Below are positions 13,415 through 16,405 of a stretch of DNA of 16,405 nucleotides, in pieces (position 1 is the stretch's first letter; the number at the start of each line of letters is the position of its first letter). The notes under the pieces are model-generated. The model ran no database searches, was not told where the DNA came from, and saw only the letters and a list, made by a program, of their open reading frames with translations. The position numbers and the translations under genes were made by a program. The DNA lies in the NCBI GenBank assembly GCA_947096075.1, contig CAMUQE010000029.1:1-16405 (forward strand). The letters run 5' to 3'. This DNA comes from Veillonella parvula. GTDB taxonomy: Bacteria > Bacillota > Negativicutes > Veillonellales > Veillonellaceae.

Positions 13415-15229
13415 ATGACAAATAAATGGTTGAAAGTAGCATTAATGGTTACAGCCATTGCTACAGGTACATCCATCAATATTGATGCAGAAACCGTATT
13501 ATATGTACCTCAAGATGATCGCCCTGTAAGCTTGCAATATACAGTTGATACAGCTCGTGAGGCGGGTATGACTGTATTGACACCACCTCAACATTTGATT
13601 TCTGGTAAGACATACCAAGGTCAAGCAGACCAAATTATGGCTTGGGTAGAACAAAATGCAGGTCGTGCTGATGTTATGGTATTAAGTACAGATACTCTTA
13701 TTTATGGAGGTCTTGTAGATTCTCGTAAACATAATATTCCGCTTAGCACATTGCAAAATCGCTTGAAACGTATTGAAGGTTTAAAAGCGCGTAATAAAAA
13801 TGTACGCATCTATGGTTTTGGTACGGTAATGCGTTCTCCGCGTGCGAGTGGTGGCGGTACTGAACCGGCTTATTATGCGGAATATGGTCCAACTATCTTC
13901 CAAATCGCTGCATTACAAGATAAATTGGATTCTGGCTCCTTAACACAAGAAGAAACTCAAAAAATGATGAGCCTACAAGCCTCTGTTCCTGTGGAATACT
14001 TGCAAGACTGGTTTGACCGCCGTCAAAAAAATATGAAAATCAACAAAGAGTTGATTGATGAAACTCGCAGTGGTGTATTCGACTACTTTGCATTAGGTCA
14101 TGATGATACATCTCAATTATCTCAATCCGCACTAGAAGGTCGTTACCTCAACAAATATTCCAAGGATATTTCTGTTGAAAAATATGGTAGCTTCCCTGGT
14201 GCCGACCAACTCGGTCTCTTGTTGATGGCGCGTTCCCGTACCGATATGAGCACAGAAAAACCAACATTCTCCGTAATCTATCCACTCGGTGGTGGCGGTA
14301 AAACATTGCCAGGTTACGAAGACCAAACTATCGATAAAACAATTGCACAACACGTTGAGGCTGTAGGTGGCACGATGGTGACACAAGGCAAACCAACTGT
14401 ATTATTGGCTGTTAATACACCTCTTACTACGAGCACAGGTGAATCTGAAAACTTCGAAAACTTCCCAATGATTTCCAACTCTACAAATGCTTTCGTAGAT
14501 CGTATTCAACAAGCTGTTGATTCTGGTGTGAATGTAAGCGTTGCAGATATTGCTTTCAATAATGGTGCAGACAATACGTTAGTATCCGCTATGTATAAAC
14601 GAGATCTGTTGTACAAAATCGGTGCGTATAATGGTTGGAATACAGCAAGTAACACAGTAGGTTACGCTATTGCTCAAGGATTATTGCTTAAATCTATGAG
14701 CCCAGAAGGTCATCGTGATATGTTGACGCAACAATATTTGGATAATTGGGCATATCAAGCAAATATCCGTAAAGATATTTATCGTATGCAAGATTCTATC
14801 AGAACAGACAATGTTCGTTACTCTGGTGAATTAAATGAACGTCTTGAAAGTTACTTAGGTGAACGCATTCAAGATTTCGCTGAAAAATACCTTAAAATCA
14901 ATCCTCGTACAGTAAAAGCTACATTCCCATGGGGGCGTCTATTTGAAACGGATATCACTGTTTATGATAAAACAGTGGTACCTCTTGAAAAAGAATTGCG
15001 CTTGAAACAAGAAGCTGAAGCAAAAGCTAAGGCTGAAGCAGAAGCTAAGGCTAAAGCAGAAGCGACAGCTAAAGCAAATGGTCAGGTTGTACCAGCTCAA
15101 TCGGCACAACCTGAAAAAGCTGCAGAGCCTCAAAAAACTGCACCTGAATCTCCTGTAGTTAAACAACCAACTACAGAGTCCCAAGGTCCACGTGTCGTAC
15201 CGACACCTGCAGCTGCACCTGGTCAATAA
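13415..15229 (+). CDS. Secreted DUF4127-family protein with Ala/Lys/Glu and Pro-rich tail
   Basis: The main body matches what I know as DUF4127, a family of unknown function. It begins, after a signal peptide of about 25 residues (site INIDA before E26), with TVLYVPQDDRPVSLQY; the D34-D35-R36 cluster is the hallmark. STDTLIYGGLVDSR (91-104) and YFALGHDDTSQLS are further conserved blocks rich in Asp, Gly and His, suggestive of an enzyme active site, though none is proven. From about residue 531 the protein changes to a helical tail of AEAKAKAEA repeats, then a Pro/Gln-rich end to residue 604, as in proteins that span or bind the envelope. Probably periplasmic. The acyltransferase gene follows within 16 bp. 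Confidence 0.82.
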   Translation: MTNKWLKVALMVTAIATGTSINIDAETVLYVPQDDRPVSLQYTVDTAREAGMTVLTPPQHLISGKTYQGQADQIMAWVEQNAGRADVMVLSTDTLIYGGLVDSRKHNIPLSTLQNRLKRIEGLKARNKNVRIYGFGTVMRSPRASGGGTEPAYYAEYGPTIFQIAALQDKLDSGSLTQEETQKMMSLQASVPVEYLQDWFDRRQKNMKINKELIDETRSGVFDYFALGHDDTSQLSQSALEGRYLNKYSKDISVEKYGSFPGADQLGLLLMARSRTDMSTEKPTFSVIYPLGGGGKTLPGYEDQTIDKTIAQHVEAVGGTMVTQGKPTVLLAVNTPLTTSTGESENFENFPMISNSTNAFVDRIQQAVDSGVNVSVADIAFNNGADNTLVSAMYKRDLLYKIGAYNGWNTASNTVGYAIAQGLLLKSMSPEGHRDMLTQQYLDNWAYQANIRKDIYRMQDSIRTDNVRYSGELNERLESYLGERIQDFAEKYLKINPRTVKATFPWGRLFETDITVYDKTVVPLEKELRLKQEAEAKAKAEAEAKAKAEATAKANGQVVPAQSAQPEKAAEPQKTAPESPVVKQPTTESQGPRVVPTPAAAPGQ

Positions 15230-15245
15230 TGAATAGGGAATGGCT

Positions 15246-16361
15246 ATGAAAAAAGCATTTTTACCGGAAATTACTTATATGCGAGGTCTTTGTATGCTCG
15301 GTGTTATCGGCATTCACGTAGGATCTTACGCATTGCAAAATCCTTTTGTAAATTTAGAACTCATCAGCGTGTTAGAAATTCTCTCTCGCTTTGGAGTGCC
15401 TGCGTTTTTTTTCCTCTCTGCATTTGGTTTGTTTTATCATACCTCGGTAGAGGGATCATTCTCATATAAGGAATTTATGCACCGCCGCATTCAGGTGGTG
15501 CTATTTCCATATATTACGTGGTCCATCTTTTATTTGCTCTATACGGGATTGACGGCGCACAACCTCGGCAATTTACGTCCGGGTCCATTGGCGATAAATC
15601 TACTCTTTGGTACCTCTATGTATCATTTGTATTTTATGGTTATTTTGCTATGGTTCTACGTGATGATGCCGTTATGGCGGGCAATGGTGAAAGTCATCCT
15701 CAAGCGACCTGTGTTCTGGATGGTGTTATTATTTGTTGTCCAAGTCGCTATTGATTATGTATCATCGTATATGCTTGGCCGTTGGGTAACGGAAAATCTA
15801 AGTAATCAGCCGATTCTTAAATATCTTTTCGATATGCGACTCAACTATTGGGTAATTCATTATGTGTGGATTTTCCTTTTAGGTGCTGTATGTGCTGAAC
15901 GATATGAAACGGTCTGTGAATACATGTGGCGCTATCGTTATCTTTTAGGCGCTAGTGCGGTAGGATCTGTATTATTGATGCTTGGGTCCTATTACTATGT
16001 CATGGACGTATGGCATTACACGGTGCTAGAAGCAATTTATACGGTACATCAAATGAGTCCGATGGGTGTTCTTTACACTGGTTTGGGAACGATGTTTAGT
16101 TTATTCCTATTCCAAACACTACCTATGAATGTGACTATGGAATCCATTTGGTCTGAGATAGGGGATAAGTCCTATGGCATTTATTTAACACATCCGTTCT
16201 GGCTGTTAATCATATCTGCTGTGATGGTTAAATACAATTTCTTGTACACGGTGGTCAATGTTCTCGTTATGTATGCCATGGCGTTGGCATTATCCTATTT
16301 GACTACGGTAGGTTTCAATTACTTACCTAAGTCTATTCGTAAATTTGTACTGGGGCACTAG
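15246..16361 (+). CDS. Acyltransferase family 3 (AT3) integral membrane protein
   Basis: A 371-residue protein with about ten hydrophobic segments. It belongs to the acyltransferase-3 family, which O-acetylates or otherwise acylates polysaccharides, peptidoglycan or lipids at the inner membrane. The N-terminal YMRGLCMLGVIGIHVGS has the conserved R13-x10-H24 pair of this family. GVPAFFFLSAFGLFY and a later SYGIYLTHPF (a family-typical turn) support it. The frame opens at ATG 15240, but AGGGA (15235-15239) abuts that codon and is 6 nt from ATG 15246, so 15246 is preferred. It is cotranscribed with the DUF4127 gene. The substrate is unknown. No terminator is visible before the window ends at 16405. 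Confidence 0.87.
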   Translation: MKKAFLPEITYMRGLCMLGVIGIHVGSYALQNPFVNLELISVLEILSRFGVPAFFFLSAFGLFYHTSVEGSFSYKEFMHRRIQVVLFPYITWSIFYLLYTGLTAHNLGNLRPGPLAINLLFGTSMYHLYFMVILLWFYVMMPLWRAMVKVILKRPVFWMVLLFVVQVAIDYVSSYMLGRWVTENLSNQPILKYLFDMRLNYWVIHYVWIFLLGAVCAERYETVCEYMWRYRYLLGASAVGSVLLMLGSYYYVMDVWHYTVLEAIYTVHQMSPMGVLYTGLGTMFSLFLFQTLPMNVTMESIWSEIGDKSYGIYLTHPFWLLIISAVMVKYNFLYTVVNVLVMYAMALALSYLTTVGFNYLPKSIRKFVLGH

Positions 16362-16405
16362 TGTAGGATGCAAACTATTGTTTTCTGAGAGTCTTAATTG
16401 GTATT

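Noticed and set aside
14939..15226. Minus-strand Cys/Phe/Arg-rich frame
   Set aside because: Antisense of the Ala/Lys/Glu repeat tail of the DUF4127 protein; composition is a by-product of GCT/GAA/AAA repeats.
16362..16405. Start of a further gene at the right edge
   Set aside because: ATG at 16369 runs into TGA after a few codons; nothing else can be supported in 44 bases.

Overview
The window reads as chromosomal DNA from a low-GC, anaerobic-type member of the Firmicutes. The protein flavour (short PyrE with a C-terminal CxxC, MetQ-type lipoprotein, MenA, CyuA, cleavable signal peptides on proteins lacking cell-wall anchors) suggests a diderm Negativicute, most likely Veillonella or a close relative. 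That assignment is inference from the translated proteins; nothing in the window proves the species. Apart from an IS200-type transposase remnant at the left edge, gene density, codon use and ribosome-binding sites look uniform, and most of the window is ordinary housekeeping.

Layout. (1) Positions 1-318: the 3' end of an IS200/IS605 TnpA gene followed by four GC-rich hairpins. (2) Positions 395-4985: a pyrimidine locus. pyrF-pyrE (de novo UMP synthesis) are on the minus strand. Divergent from them, across a 185-bp intergenic region, is a DEDDh exonuclease followed by deoC, pdp and cdd (pyrimidine nucleoside salvage and catabolism). A strong bidirectional terminator closes the salvage cluster. 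(3) Positions 5025-6933, minus strand: an orphan methionine-binding lipoprotein gene (metQ) with its own promoter, and menA (menaquinone prenyltransferase) upstream of it. (4) Positions 6934-8856: an AT-rich regulatory region and two tandem genes for secreted proteins that appear to be diverged paralogues of an unnamed family. (5) Positions 8991-10719: ridA and a CyuA-type L-cysteine desulfidase as a tight pair, ended by an elaborate nested hairpin terminator. (6) Positions 10722-12556, minus strand: tadA, whose 3' end runs into a tRNA-Ser(CGA) gene, then a terminator/attenuator hairpin and an FSR-like MFS exporter. (7) Positions 12640-16361, plus strand: a TRIC/UPF0126 membrane protein, a secreted DUF4127 protein with an Ala/Lys/Glu and Pro-rich tail, and an acyltransferase-3 membrane protein directly downstream.

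How the genes work together. The deoC-pdp-cdd products deaminate cytidine or deoxycytidine, phosphorolyse the resulting nucleosides and cleave deoxyribose-5-phosphate to glyceraldehyde-3-phosphate and acetaldehyde; the exonuclease may feed them. RidA would remove the reactive 2-aminoacrylate/2-iminopropanoate formed by CyuA. The DUF4127-acyltransferase pair looks like an envelope-modification unit of unknown substrate.

For several genes the upstream-most start codon is unlikely, and the start was moved to match the Shine-Dalgarno sequence: metQ, menA, cyuA, the MFS gene, tadA, the TRIC gene and the acyltransferase. I did not find a convincing new defence or mobile system. The observations most worth a second look are the tadA/tRNA-Ser overlap, the tandem secreted paralogues, the hairpin between the Shine-Dalgarno and start of menA, and the DUF4127-acyltransferase pair.
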